DNA of 64,000 bases from positions 3,714,001 to 3,778,000 of the forward strand of contig NZ_CP129016.1 of assembly GCF_020524085.2 (NCBI RefSeq), given 5' to 3'. A model generated the notes under the pieces. The model saw only the letters and a program-made list of their open reading frames with translations. It was not told the DNA's origin and did not search any database. Within the stretch, counting starts at the first letter, position 1. Every line of letters begins with the position of its first letter. Both the position numbers and the translations under genes were made by a program. Source of the stretch: Halobacillus litoralis (GTDB lineage: Bacteria; Bacillota; Bacilli; Bacillales; Halobacillaceae). Shown here piece after piece: positions 53,058 through 62,779 of this stretch.

Positions 53058-53609
53058 ATGATGAACTGCTGGAAAACAGTAAACATCAATAAAGAATTCG
53101 GTCTGAACCGTGTTTACCTGATGTCTTTTCTTACAGGACTACTTTCATTCCTAATTTTATATCTGCCGTATTCAATGATACACGGTACGCATGAGATGCA
53201 TGATCACGGTTTTCTACCGTTGTTGGTTATTTTGTTTTTCTTACCAGCGATGCACCGCCTGATGCATATGCTGCCTTTAATGCTCAGCTATAAGCGGTTA
53301 CGGGTAAAGTTCAAATTCAGAAAGCGATTTGTACCGACTTTCACCTATCAGTGTAAAACTCGATTATCAAAGAAGACATCAATCATGATGGCTCTTGCAC
53401 CAACATTTTTGATTACAGTTCCTGCACTCATCATGGGATATGTCTTCCCTCATTACTTTGCTTATCTCGTACTCTTTGCATCTGTGAATATCGGATTATC
53501 TTTCTCTGATTTTCTTTATTTAAATTATTTCGCTAAAGCACCGAAAAAGTGCTTGATCGAGAATGCCAAAGAAGGCTACGATATCCTCATTCATCAGCCA
53601 AAAGCATAA
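53058..53609 (+). CDS. yhaJ: DUF3267 membrane protein YhaJ
   Basis: A 183-residue protein with about four helices. The HRLMHMLPLML segment holds the HxxxH-like pattern expected of DUF3267 zincin-like membrane proteins. The start NCWKTVNINKEFGLNRVYLMSF fits B. subtilis YhaJ. ATG at 53058 follows AAGGGAGG; a second ATG is adjacent. It is divergent to yhaI and ends in a strong terminator. Substrate unknown. Confidence 0.78.
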   Translation: MMNCWKTVNINKEFGLNRVYLMSFLTGLLSFLILYLPYSMIHGTHEMHDHGFLPLLVILFFLPAMHRLMHMLPLMLSYKRLRVKFKFRKRFVPTFTYQCKTRLSKKTSIMMALAPTFLITVPALIMGYVFPHYFAYLVLFASVNIGLSFSDFLYLNYFAKAPKKCLIENAKEGYDILIHQPKA

Positions 53610-53610
53610 A

Positions 53611-53643
53611 AACAACGTTCACCCTTATGAACGTTGTTTTTTT
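53611..53643 (+). terminator. yhaJ terminator
   Basis: AACAACGTTCA/TGAACGTTGTT stem followed by T8. Confidence 0.85.
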
Positions 53644-53654
53644 ATGCCTTCTTA

Positions 53655-53812
53655 CAGAATATGGCAGGATGCTTAAAGACTCAGTTCCGAGACTTTTTTG
53701 AGTGGGTGGGGCTACGGGGAATAGCTCGCTTTCCAGCCACCCCTGACTCCCATTATGGCAAACGAAACCCGAAAGCATCTCAAAACTGAGTCTTCCACAA
53801 TCGGGAGCTTTA
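53655..53812. repeat. Dispersed inverted-repeat element, copy 7 (internally deleted)
   Basis: About 160 bp. Ends: AAAGACTCAGTTCCGAGAC (53675-53693) and CATCTCAAAACTGAGTCTTC (53777-53796). Only a short part of the GC-rich block (53700-53745) remains, so it is an internal-deletion derivative. Confidence 0.72.
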
Positions 53813-53949
53813 GTTGAAGTCGGAATTTGTCTTTTCGTTTCTGGATCGGACTTTTTTTGTTCTAACAGGGAAATCCGACCCGCTTTTTTCTGTTCAATCC
53901 ACCTAAACTTTGATAGAGTAGTTTCATAGGGAATAAAGGAGGTACCAAC

Positions 53950-54132
53950 ATGGCATTTGGATTCAGCTTGTACGCGCTCGTCATTTTATTCGTGTTTAAC
54001 TCACTCACACATTCCTTATGCACAAAGACGAAAATGTCGAACGAAAAACAAACGCGTGTTTTCCGCACGATCAACGTACTAATTACAATATTACTGATCT
54101 CTTCTTATGTGGAAGTGCTTAATACACTCTAA
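53950..54132 (+). CDS. Small membrane protein
   Basis: A 60-residue peptide with two hydrophobic segments (about 5-17 and 42-55), MAFGFSLYALVILFVFNSLTH.., split by a basic linker. AAAGGAGGT is ideally placed and a terminator follows immediately, so it is a real gene. It lies just upstream of prsA. I do not recognise the family with confidence. Confidence 0.7.
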   Translation: MAFGFSLYALVILFVFNSLTHSLCTKTKMSNEKQTRVFRTINVLITILLISSYVEVLNTL

Positions 54133-54133
54133 G

Positions 54134-54160
54134 AACAGGCCGAAGTTGGCCTGTTTTTTC
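54134..54160 (+). terminator. Terminator of the small membrane protein gene
   Basis: AACAGGCC-GAAGTT-GGCCTGTT followed by T6. Confidence 0.82.
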
Positions 54161-54295
54161 TATGTCTTGTTTGAATTGCTATATTTTCACAACACAGTAT
54201 AGAACATTGCCTATATAATGTGTTATATTTACTGATAGGCTGTGAGCAATCTCTACGTCACGAAATTCACAATAAGTTTTAGGAGTGTCAGGATT

Positions 54296-55234
54296 ATGAA
54301 AAAAATAGCCATCACGGCTGCATTGGCAGCAAGCGTATTTACCTTGTCAGCATGTTCATCCAATGCAGATGAATCAGAAGCCGTTGTTGAAACCAATGGT
54401 GGAGAAGTAACGAAAGAAGAGTTCTATCAGGAATTGAAGTCTCAATATGGTGAGCAAGTGCTTCAGACTCTTGTCATGAAAGAAGTTCTTGCAAATAATT
54501 ATGAGGTTTCAGATGAAGAGGTTAACAAGGAACTAGAGACGATCAAAGAACAATACGGCGATAATTTTGAAAACATTCTTCAGCAAAATGGCTTTGCCGA
54601 TGAAGAAGCTTTCAAAGAAACGATCCGTATGAGCCTACTTCAAGAAAAAGCGGCTTCTGAAGGAATTGAAATTTCCGAAGAAGAAATGAAAAGTTATTAT
54701 GATCGCATGAAGACAGAGGTTCAAGCGAGCCATATTCTAGTCTCTGATGAACAAACAGCGAAGGAAGTTAAAGAAAAAATCGATAATGGAGAAGATTTCG
54801 GAGATTTAGCTGCTGAATATTCTTCTGATGGTTCTGCTCAGCAAGGCGGGAAGCTTGGTTGGTTCGGACTAGGAGAAATGGTTGCTGAATTTGAAGATAA
54901 AGCCTACGAATTAGAGCTAGGTGAAGTAAGTGAACCTGTACAGTCTCAATTCGGCTATCACATCATCAAGGTGACGGACAAGCGTGATAAAGAAGATATC
55001 AAGCCTTATGAAGAAATGAAGGAAGAAATCAAGCGTACATTAACGAGTCAAAAAGTCGATCAAGCTGAGCTTCAGAAGAAGATGGATGAGCTTATGCAGG
55101 ACTCTGACATTGATGTAAAACTTGATGAGTTTGAAGGGCTCTTCGATAAAGAGGAAGCTCCAGTAGAAGAAGGTACAAATCCAGAGGGAAATAACTCTGA
55201 AGACAGTACTTCTGACGAAAATACAGAAGAATAA
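54296..55234 (+). CDS. prsA: Foldase lipoprotein PrsA (peptidyl-prolyl isomerase)
   Basis: A 312-residue extracytoplasmic foldase that helps exported proteins fold. The lipobox FTLSAC puts the lipid Cys at residue 20. After an N-terminal helical domain comes a parvulin domain (VQASHILVSDEQTAKEV..YSSDGSAQQGGKLGWFGLGEMV..FGYHIIKV). The tail is Glu/Asp/Ser-rich and very acidic, as expected in a halophile. ATG at 54296 follows AGGAGTG; an upstream GTG frame has no site. Essential in B. subtilis. Confidence 0.95.
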   Translation: MKKIAITAALAASVFTLSACSSNADESEAVVETNGGEVTKEEFYQELKSQYGEQVLQTLVMKEVLANNYEVSDEEVNKELETIKEQYGDNFENILQQNGFADEEAFKETIRMSLLQEKAASEGIEISEEEMKSYYDRMKTEVQASHILVSDEQTAKEVKEKIDNGEDFGDLAAEYSSDGSAQQGGKLGWFGLGEMVAEFEDKAYELELGEVSEPVQSQFGYHIIKVTDKRDKEDIKPYEEMKEEIKRTLTSQKVDQAELQKKMDELMQDSDIDVKLDEFEGLFDKEEAPVEEGTNPEGNNSEDSTSDENTEE

Positions 55235-55242
55235 TAAAGATC

Positions 55243-55273
55243 AAAAGCCAGGTGAATGATTCACCTGGCTTTT
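55243..55273. terminator. Bidirectional terminator, prsA / yhaL
   Basis: AAAAGCCAGGTGA/TCACCTGGCTTTT stem with a TGAT-type loop, between convergent stops. Confidence 0.85.
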
Positions 55274-55466
55274 AATCTGACATCATGGCACTTTTTCCCC
55301 GCCGTTCTTTCTCTTTCTCAATCCTCTTTAAATACACTTGCCCTTCCCGTTCGATATACTCTTGCTCGAGGTTGTGCTCCGCTCTCATGGCGCGGATGGC
55401 CATATACCCGCTTATGAATATAAAGACAATACACAGAAACACCCAAATCGGAAGACCGAATAACAT
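55272..55466 (-). CDS. yhaL: Sporulation protein YhaL
   Basis: A 64-residue protein with one N-terminal membrane helix (LPIWVFLCIVFIFISGYMAI) and a charged tail, EHNLEQEYIEREGQVYLKRIEKEKERR, matching B. subtilis YhaL. ATG at 55466 follows GGGAGGATG. It is named a sporulation protein on the basis of B. subtilis; its role is not well defined. It faces prsA as in B. subtilis. The neighbouring yhaM of that genome is absent. Confidence 0.85.
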   Translation of the reverse strand: MLFGLPIWVFLCIVFIFISGYMAIRAMRAEHNLEQEYIEREGQVYLKRIEKEKERRGKSAMMSD

Positions 55467-55560
55467 GAATTCATCCTCCCTGCTCCTTTTGTCTCTAGTC
55501 TATGAGCGATTGCGGGCAAATATGATACAAGCTCCCCTTCCGTTCACTGCAAAAGAGTAC

Positions 55561-55607
55561 AAAAAAACCGATACAGACAGCAACGTACTGCCTCCATCGG
55601 TTTTTTT
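55561..55607 (-). terminator. Terminator of the second GbsR-type gene
   Basis: AAAAAAACCGAT pairs with ATCGGTTTTTTT around a 23-base loop containing CAG/CTG, with U-rich ends. Confidence 0.65.
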
Positions 55608-56166
55608 ACTTTTTATCTTTTTGATCAATTTTCGGTACGTATTGGAAGATCTCTCCTGATTCTACCACATGTATGAATCTCATGAGCCAGCGATAGTAAT
55701 TTTGAGCATATTCCAGTCGATCAATATCCTCAGTTATTTTCGCTTGAAGTTCTTCGTCCGTGGTCTTCTCTTGCAGCTCTTGAAGCTCCTGGATGGCTTC
55801 ATCCGCTTCTTCAATATTCGTCTCTGTATGATGTCTCCAACGGCTCCCAAACAAGGAAGTGAATGATTTATACCAGTCTTCTTCTGACTTGTAAAGGTCT
55901 TTACGTACTCCTTTTTTAAAGGAAGGTTCGACCATCTTCATATCTGATAAAGCACGGACGCCTGTTGACATACTTGTCTTACTCATCTCCAAAGCTTCCC
56001 GCATGTCATCCAATGTCATGGGTTCCTGCGAAAAGTACAGCACTCCATACAAGCGACCAATGGACGGGGTTACACCATAAAGGCTCATATTCTTAGCTAT
56101 GACTTGGATAAATTGTTCAATCGTTTCTTCGTATTTGTTCCAATCTGTATTATTCATTTCTGGCAA
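55606..56166 (-). CDS. GbsR/MarR-family transcriptional regulator (second paralogue)
   Basis: A 186-residue protein that is closer to B. subtilis GbsR than the copy beside opuA: MSLYGVTPSIGRLYGVLYFSQEPMTLDDMREALEMSKTSMSTGVRALSDMKMVEPSFKKGVRKDLYKSEEDWY. GbsR represses choline uptake and oxidation (gbsAB, opuB) until choline binds. No gbsAB or opuB genes lie nearby, so its targets are probably elsewhere. TTG at 56166, seven bases after GGAGGG, is the best-placed start. Confidence 0.82.
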   Translation of the reverse strand: MPEMNNTDWNKYEETIEQFIQVIAKNMSLYGVTPSIGRLYGVLYFSQEPMTLDDMREALEMSKTSMSTGVRALSDMKMVEPSFKKGVRKDLYKSEEDWYKSFTSLFGSRWRHHTETNIEEADEAIQELQELQEKTTDEELQAKITEDIDRLEYAQNYYRWLMRFIHVVESGEIFQYVPKIDQKDKK

Positions 56167-56241
56167 TGGAAACCCTCCATTTGCTTATTCCTCAGTAATC
56201 TTAAAACATTTTATCATTAATGTCCTTACATTGCGACCATA

Positions 56242-59134
56242 TTATTGATTTTCACTCAATCGCAGGACGTGAGGAGATTGAAACACTTCTTCCAAATCTT
56301 CTCGCCAAGTAAAAAGGATGACTTGGTGCTTTTTAGATAACTGCTCGAAAAGTTCGATCATCAGGTGTAATCTCTTTTGGTCAAAATGAACAAAGGCATC
56401 ATCAACGAGAAACGGCAGGGATAAATCATCCGCCATTGTTTCCCCCAGAGCCATGCGGAAAGAAATATACAATTGATCTTTTGTGCCTCGTGAAAGTTCC
56501 ATTGGATAATAAGTGAACCCTTGCTTACTAATGACCTTAATGCGATCATCATCGGGGGAAATTTTCACATCCGTATAATTTCCGTCCGTCAGTCTATAAA
56601 AATAGTCTGTAGCTTTCCTTAAGATGCGTGGCAAATATTTTTCTTTATACGCATGCTTCGTTTTCTCCAAAGCCTTCCATGCCAGTTGATAAGCCGCCCA
56701 TTCTTCTGATTGTTTTTGAAGTTCAGCTTTTTCTCTGTGAAGTTTGTGGGTAATGCTTGAGCGTTCGTCGGAATGCTCAAGCTGCTGAATGGCACTCTGG
56801 TTATCTGCCATGGCTTGCTGATTCTTTTTTTGTTCATCTTCGACCTTTTTCTTTTCGCTTTTAAGTCGCTCGAGACGGGCAGAAAGAACACGTTCTTCAG
56901 GCACTTCTGTCCACACATGATAATCTTTCTGCTCACTTTCTGACAGCATACGCTGCAGCTGACGTTCTAAATCTTGGAGCTGATTTTGTTGCTCCTCATG
57001 TTTTTTATTCTGTTTGGCTTTGGTGTAATAGTCATCTTCCTTTTCAACACCGGCTTCTTTAAACAGATCTTGTTGCTGCTCCATATAAGTAGATTGCTTT
57101 ACTTTGTTTTCTTTCGCACGTTTATACAAGGATTCCAATTGCTGTTCTGCATGGGTAATTTTCTGCCTTCTTTGACTTTGGTCTTGGACCCATTCTTTCA
57201 AACGATGCCACTGCTGCTCCATATTCTCTTCGTAGAATTCCCACTTTTTCATCTTGTAAAACGCTTCCAGATTTTTTTGGATATCATTCATTATGGAAAG
57301 TTGCTCTTCTTTGTCGCGAAGCATCTGGTTTTGTGTACGTTTTTTTTCTTTCAACTGCACAAGAAGATGATAAAGTTTTTCCCAGTGCTCCACGTTTAAG
57401 TATGCTAGGAAAGGATAGAGATTACGCTGTTCATCGAGGGTACTTTCCAATCTTCTTTTTCGTTGTTGAAGATGATTAGCCTTCTCCTGCAGCCGAACCT
57501 CTTCCTGGTTCAACTGCTTCCACTGCTCACGTAAATGATGGTACTCATTCATATGTGCATCATATAACTGCAGTTGTCTCCTCGCTTGTTCCATTTCTTC
57601 TACTGAAGTGGACTTCGTCACACTTTGTTCGAATGATTTCATAATTTTTTTGTGACAGCTGTAACTGTACAAGGCAAAACCAGCGGCTATGGCCAAACAC
57701 AAGACGAATAGCCCCATTCCTTCCAGAAGCCCCCCCGACAGCCAGTGCAAGGGCCGCTATTACGCCTCCTAACAAACGTCTATTTCTTAATCCCGTTAAG
57801 TCCTGGTCAGACGTGGCTGCCATTTGATAACTCTTCTGCAACTTTTCTTCGTATTCTCTGGCTGTTTCCTCACTAATCCTCTCGTCCTCTATCGAATGTT
57901 TATGTTCTTCAATCTTTTGAAACTCCCGGGCGATATCATCTAATTGTTCCTTAATAAACGCTTCTTCTCGTTCTACTTCCTCTTTTTCCTTCTTCAATGC
58001 TCGCCATGTCTCTTCAATATAAAATGGCAGAGGGTATTCTTCAATTTCATCTGTATCAAAAGGAACATCGATGTGGCTTTTATATTCTTCCAGCTGTTCA
58101 TTTAGTCGGCTAGTCTGTTGTAAAAGGCGTTCATGTTCGTAGAGAGCTTGCTCATACTTTGGATATCCAGATTCTACGAGCCTTCCTCCTTCACCTTCTT
58201 GAGATGGAACATACCCATCTTTCCAATGTTGAATGGAAGCTTCAAGTTCCTCTATATTTGTTTTCAATAGCTTTTGTTCTGATTGAAGAGGCAAAAGGAC
58301 TTCCTTTACTTGTTGGTAACGCTCCACACCGGCTTCCGGAAAGGAAACCTTTTGTTGATTCTCTACTTCCGACTTTATTAAATGGTAATCAACAATAATA
58401 GCTCTAACTTTCAAGACCTGCTCCGTTATGTAGAGTTGATTGATTGTCTCCTTCCATTCCTTCTCCAACGTACTCATGCGTTCGTTCAATGTTTCTTTTG
58501 TTTTTTGCAGACGTAAGTAGACTTCTTCTTCTTCATCCAATGTCTTTTTCTTCTGCTGCAACTCTTCAACCACTTGAAGCTGTTCATTGATGAGTGGCTT
58601 TTTTCCTTGCGGCTTGAAACGTTCATCCATTTGTTTTTGCAGCCATTTTTCTGTCTGATAAATTTGATCAGATCCGGTTAACCCGATATTTAAAAGGACT
58701 TCACCAAGCTCATGACCGGATATATTCCTTAGCTCCATCAAGGCATCCGCATTAAAGCTATAGGTAGATTCAAAAACTCTACGTTCCATTCCATCCAGTA
58801 AATTTCGGAGCCAGGATTCATCCTTCTCTTCCCCTGTCTCCAAGTGACAGACCGCTTTTCCATTCTCATATTCGTGTGTTCTCTCAATCGTCACTCTGCC
58901 ATACTCTGCCGTTAAAAGGACAAGGCGCCCACCCATGCTCCCTCCGGTTTTAGGTGTGAAAGAGAGCCTTTGCTTTGGAGGTAGTCCAAATAACATAAAC
59001 AAGATAAACTCATAGAGCGTCGATTTTCCTGCTTCATTTTCACCTATGATGAGATGCGGGGATGAATCGGTTAAATCTAAAGAGTAATCCTTCCATTTCC
59101 CAAATCCGTATATGAATAAATGGATGATCTTCAA
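56242..59134 (-). CDS. yhaN: YhaN, SbcC/Rad50-like ATPase, frameshifted
   Basis: An SMC-like ATPase: Walker A LIIGENEAGKST (about 29-39) after the N-terminal MKIIHLFIYGFGKW, long coiled-coil arms, two central helices (ALALAV.., GLFVLCLAIAAGFAL), and a C-terminal ABC half with ELSRGTKDQLYISFRMALGETM and LPFLVDDAFVHFD. The two halves are in different frames at a run of seven C (57730-57736). Removing one base gives 963 residues, exactly the size of B. subtilis YhaN. It overlaps yhaO by four bases, pairing with that SbcD-like nuclease. Probable role is in DNA end repair. Confidence 0.88.
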
Positions 59135-60369
59135 ATCGTCCCCCTCCTCTCATGATTGATCATCCGTTCCATTAGTAATGATTTTGCCTGTTCAATGACA
59201 TCCTTCGTTTCTTCATTATTCATCGGATGAATATACTTGGACACTTTCCGATGGTTGAACAAAGGAGTAAGCCACTGTTCTACTTCTTCTTCATTTAAAT
59301 GTGAGATGGTCCGCAATAGTTCCCCTGTAAAATGAGAACCTCTCATTAACTCTTCTTCATCCCAGGTTGTGCGACTTTCGATTTTGACCTCCTCAATCCA
59401 GATCCAGTCATCGGAATCAAAATCTTCATTCTCATTAATAACCTCCACCCAGTCTTGAATATCCCCTTCAGTTCCTGCATATCCCAACAATGTGATCGTC
59501 AACATCACAGGAGAACCGGCAGCGACTTTTCCTTTCGCCTTCTCCAACACTTTCTCCAACTCTTCAGGCGATGTGGTTTCAAGTTTATCCACAGTAGTAG
59601 AGACGTATGTTATGCTTTGCAGCGGGACAAAATGATAGTTCCATTCGCCTGAGCTGTGCTCGACAAGGTAACACCCTTTATCCCCGTCTTCCTTTCGTGA
59701 TCTCCCCTGGATATTTCCGGGGTATAAGATGAGTGGATCTTCCGATAGAACCGAACGCTTGTGGATGTGACCTAAAGCCCAATAGTCCAGCTCTTGCTCT
59801 TTTAACTCCTGTAGTGAAAAAGGTGCGTAAACATCATGGTCTGTATTTGTATCCAAACTTCCGTGAAGCATTCCGATGTGATAGTCCGCCTCCTCTTCTT
59901 TGGTAAAGAACGGGACTTTACGATCTCGTACTTCTCTTGCCTCATAGCTGAATCCATAAATGTGCGCCAATACTTCCCCATCCTTTTCAAAAGGGATATG
60001 TGCGACATTCTGACTTTGAAAAATATGTACATTTTCTGGCATTTCGATGGGGAGTGTTTTTCCCTCTATATAATCGTGGTTACCATAACTGACATAAACA
60101 TGAATATCCTTTTCTTGAAGACGTTCAAACCCACGCCTAAGATGGACTTGGGCTTTGATACTCCGAATTTCCTCATTGTATAAGTCACCAGCAATCAATA
60201 GAAAATCCACCTTATTTTCTATACACGCATCAATTAGACGGTCGAACGCCTCAAACGTGCTGTTTCGCAACCTTTCTAACAACTCACCTGGGTAGTGCCC
60301 CTTTGTTTTAAAAAGGCTGTCGATATGTAAATCTGCGCTGTGTATGAATCGAATCGATGATTCCATCAT
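59131..60369 (-). CDS. yhaO: YhaO, SbcD/Mre11-like metallophosphoesterase
   Basis: A 412-residue DNA repair exonuclease family protein. Calcineurin-type motifs are visible: FIHSADLHID (first Asp and His), LIAGDLYN, SYGNHDYIEGK, GMLHGS and WALGHIHKRSVL. ATG at 60369 lies six bases after AGGAGG. It is translationally linked to yhaN. A LexA-like box lies 50 bp upstream; in B. subtilis yhaONM is in the SOS regulon. The substrate has not been shown here. Confidence 0.9.
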   Translation of the reverse strand: MMESSIRFIHSADLHIDSLFKTKGHYPGELLERLRNSTFEAFDRLIDACIENKVDFLLIAGDLYNEEIRSIKAQVHLRRGFERLQEKDIHVYVSYGNHDYIEGKTLPIEMPENVHIFQSQNVAHIPFEKDGEVLAHIYGFSYEAREVRDRKVPFFTKEEEADYHIGMLHGSLDTNTDHDVYAPFSLQELKEQELDYWALGHIHKRSVLSEDPLILYPGNIQGRSRKEDGDKGCYLVEHSSGEWNYHFVPLQSITYVSTTVDKLETTSPEELEKVLEKAKGKVAAGSPVMLTITLLGYAGTEGDIQDWVEVINENEDFDSDDWIWIEEVKIESRTTWDEEELMRGSHFTGELLRTISHLNEEEVEQWLTPLFNHRKVSKYIHPMNNEETKDVIEQAKSLLMERMINHERRGTI

Positions 60370-60418
60370 GATCAGCCTCCTTCTCTATTGTTTCCTTCAT
60401 TTTAACAGAGGCAAAAAC

Positions 60419-60432
60419 CGAATGCACGTTCT
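60419..60432 (-). promoter_or_regulatory. LexA-like box upstream of yhaO
   Basis: On the minus strand AGAACGTGCATTCG, matching 12 of 14 positions of the Bacillus LexA box CGAACRNRYGTTYG. TGTTAAAAT (extended -10 type) lies between it and yhaO. Confidence 0.5.
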
Positions 60433-60517
60433 CATACAATAAGAGAGTAAAAGGAATTTTGGAAGATTTTCCGAACCATTCATCCAAAGCTGAGGTGTAC
60501 ATCGTTTAACATCCAAA

Positions 60518-60546
60518 CAAAAACCCCCCTTAAGAAAGGGGGGGTT
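60518..60546 (-). terminator. yhaP terminator
   Basis: AACCCCCC/GGGGGGTT stem with an A-rich left flank, so T-rich after the hairpin on the minus strand. Confidence 0.82.
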
Positions 60547-60548
60547 CT

Positions 60549-61802
60549 CTATTTCTCTTTTTTGGAAAGCTGTAAAGCCGTTTTTAAATCTTTTAAGGAA
60601 GTGGACTTCCCGTACATCAACACACCACCACGATAGACACGTGCTCCAATCAACGCTAGTAAGAGAATGGACCCGATGAGAATACCAATAGATAAGGCAA
60701 TTTCCCAAATCGGGATTTCCAGCATTCCTACGCGTAAAAACATAATTAATGGTGTAAAGAACGGGAAATAAGAACTGATCGTGATGAAGGTGGATTCAGG
60801 AATTCCAAGGCCAAACATCGCAATAAGGAAACCAGCTACAATCAGCATAATCATAGGTGCCAACAATTGCTGCGCATCCTCCAAACGACTGACGAGCGAT
60901 CCCAAGGTTGCCGCTAAGGTAGCATAAAGCAAATAGCCAAGTATGAAGAAAACCACTGCATAGATGATTGTGCCGGGATTAATGTCATTGAAACCGAAGA
61001 CTTCCAGCATCGAACCATCTCCAAGGGTCTTGCTTTGTTGAATACCCAAGTACCCAGCCAAAATAAGGATAGCGAATTGCGTCAAACCTAACAAAGCAAT
61101 GCCAAAAATCTTCGCAAACATTTGGGAAACAGGGGATACGCTGGAAACTAAAATTTCCATGACGCGACTTGATTTCTCTGTTGCTACCTCCGTAGAGATC
61201 ATCTGCCCATACATGATGACAGAAAAATACAGGAAAAAGAGCATCACATAAACAAGTCCGCGAGTCTGGTTAAGTTCCTCTGCCGTTTTTGCACTCTCTT
61301 CAAGAGCTACGAGCTCAAAAGTAACAGGAGTATTCATTTGTTGAATAATCGCAGGATCGACATTGGCCTGCTCGGTTACATACTGTACTTTCACTTGTTG
61401 AAGTGCCTGTCTGACAGGGTCACTTTCACCTGTATTGGCAATTTTGTTCGCATAATAAGTCGCTTCAGGAAGCCCTTCTTCTCCTTTTTCCACTTCAACG
61501 ACAGATTGAAAGTCTCCTTCTTCTACCGCTGCTTGGGCTTCTTCTAGACTTCCGTCGTATTTCTGAAGGGTAAGATTGTCGTTCATCGAAACGACCTGAT
61601 CTAATGACTGAAACCAGCCCTCATTATCCGTCACAACCGCAACTTTCTTTTCTTCATCCACATCGCTGAAAGTCTCAATGATGGATTGCAAATTCGATAA
61701 AGCGAAAATGAGTGCGACAGTAACAATTGTGGTAATTAAGAAAGATTTTGATTTAACACGGTTTTTATAAGTCTGGGCAACCATGATAAAGAACTTATTC
61801 AT
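60549..61802 (-). CDS. yhaP: ABC-2 type exporter permease YhaP (NatB-like)
   Basis: A 417-residue membrane protein: one N-terminal helix, a large outer domain (about 45-180), then five to six helices with STEVATEKSSRVMEILVSSVSPVSQMFAKIFGI, the signature of the NatB/ABC-2 family. I choose ATG at 61802, which overlaps the yhaQ stop by eight bases and follows GAAGGTGGG. With YhaQ it probably exports Na+ or a small toxic compound; NatAB in B. subtilis extrudes Na+, relevant in a halophile but unproven here. Confidence 0.87.
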   Translation of the reverse strand: MNKFFIMVAQTYKNRVKSKSFLITTIVTVALIFALSNLQSIIETFSDVDEEKKVAVVTDNEGWFQSLDQVVSMNDNLTLQKYDGSLEEAQAAVEEGDFQSVVEVEKGEEGLPEATYYANKIANTGESDPVRQALQQVKVQYVTEQANVDPAIIQQMNTPVTFELVALEESAKTAEELNQTRGLVYVMLFFLYFSVIMYGQMISTEVATEKSSRVMEILVSSVSPVSQMFAKIFGIALLGLTQFAILILAGYLGIQQSKTLGDGSMLEVFGFNDINPGTIIYAVVFFILGYLLYATLAATLGSLVSRLEDAQQLLAPMIMLIVAGFLIAMFGLGIPESTFITISSYFPFFTPLIMFLRVGMLEIPIWEIALSIGILIGSILLLALIGARVYRGGVLMYGKSTSLKDLKTALQLSKKEK

Positions 61803-62697
61803 AAGAAGCACCCACCTTCTCAATAAAAATATCATTCAACGTTGGTTCTTCCAGATCAAATTTGCGTACAAATCCTTTTCCTTGCAGTTCCTCAAAAATA
61901 CGCTGAGCAATTTCCTCACTCTCGATTTGGAGTACACAACCATCCCCCAATGGCTTATATTTCGTAACTCCAGGGACACTCTCCAAAAATGCAAGATCAA
62001 AATCTGCGATGACTTTCACATTCTTTTTCCCGAATGATTTTTTTATTTCCTTCAATTTTCCATGCACCACGGGTGAACCGTGATGAAGAATACACAGACT
62101 CTCACACAATTCCTCTACATGCTCCATCCGGTGCGAGGAAAACACAATCGATGTTCCGGCTTCTTTCAAATCAATGACTGCTTTCTTCAGCATTTCCACA
62201 TTAACTGGATCAAGACCTGAAAAAGGTTCATCCAATATCAGCAATTTTGGTTTATGTAACACAGCTGATATGAACTGAATCTTTTGCTGATTCCCTTTCG
62301 ATAATTCTTCAACTTTCTTATTTTTATATTCTGGTACTTTAAACCGCTCAAGCCAGCGTTCAATCTGTTGAACAGCCTCTGACTTCCTCATCCCTCTTAA
62401 TTTTGCCAAATAGACCAACTGTTCCTGGACCTTAAGCTTCGGATAAAGTCCCCTTTCCTCCGGTAAATATCCGATTAAATGACTCTGGTCGTAGCCGATA
62501 TCCCCGCCGTTCCATGATATTTTACCTTTTGTTTGATCCAACAAACCAAGTACCATACGGAAGGTTGTGGTTTTACCTGCTCCGTTCGCACCAAGAAAAC
62601 CAAAGATCTGTTTTTCTGGAATTTCTAATGATAAATCATCAACGGCTGTAAATGACCCAAACTTTTTCGTCACTTTCTCCAAACGTAATGTCATCAT
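61795..62697 (-). CDS. yhaQ: ABC transporter ATP-binding protein YhaQ (NatA-like)
   Basis: A 300-residue ATPase: Walker A GANGAGKTTTFRM, Q-loop LPEERGLYPKL, signature LSKGNQQKIQFI, Walker B LLILDEPFSGLDPVN and H-loop SSHRM. A C-terminal domain (KVIADFDLAFLESVPGVTKY..FDLEEPTLNDIFIEKVG) is typical of NatA-like drug/sodium exporters. Two adjacent ATGs (62697, 62694) follow AAGGGGGAG; the second has better spacing. Partner of YhaP. Confidence 0.9.
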   Translation of the reverse strand: MMTLRLEKVTKKFGSFTAVDDLSLEIPEKQIFGFLGANGAGKTTTFRMVLGLLDQTKGKISWNGGDIGYDQSHLIGYLPEERGLYPKLKVQEQLVYLAKLRGMRKSEAVQQIERWLERFKVPEYKNKKVEELSKGNQQKIQFISAVLHKPKLLILDEPFSGLDPVNVEMLKKAVIDLKEAGTSIVFSSHRMEHVEELCESLCILHHGSPVVHGKLKEIKKSFGKKNVKVIADFDLAFLESVPGVTKYKPLGDGCVLQIESEEIAQRIFEELQGKGFVRKFDLEEPTLNDIFIEKVGASYE

Positions 62698-62779
62698 TTC
62701 TCCCCCTTTGCACCTTATGTACGTAACTTTTAACCCAATGGTTTCAATAATAATTATCTATCATAAAAAAACTGATATT

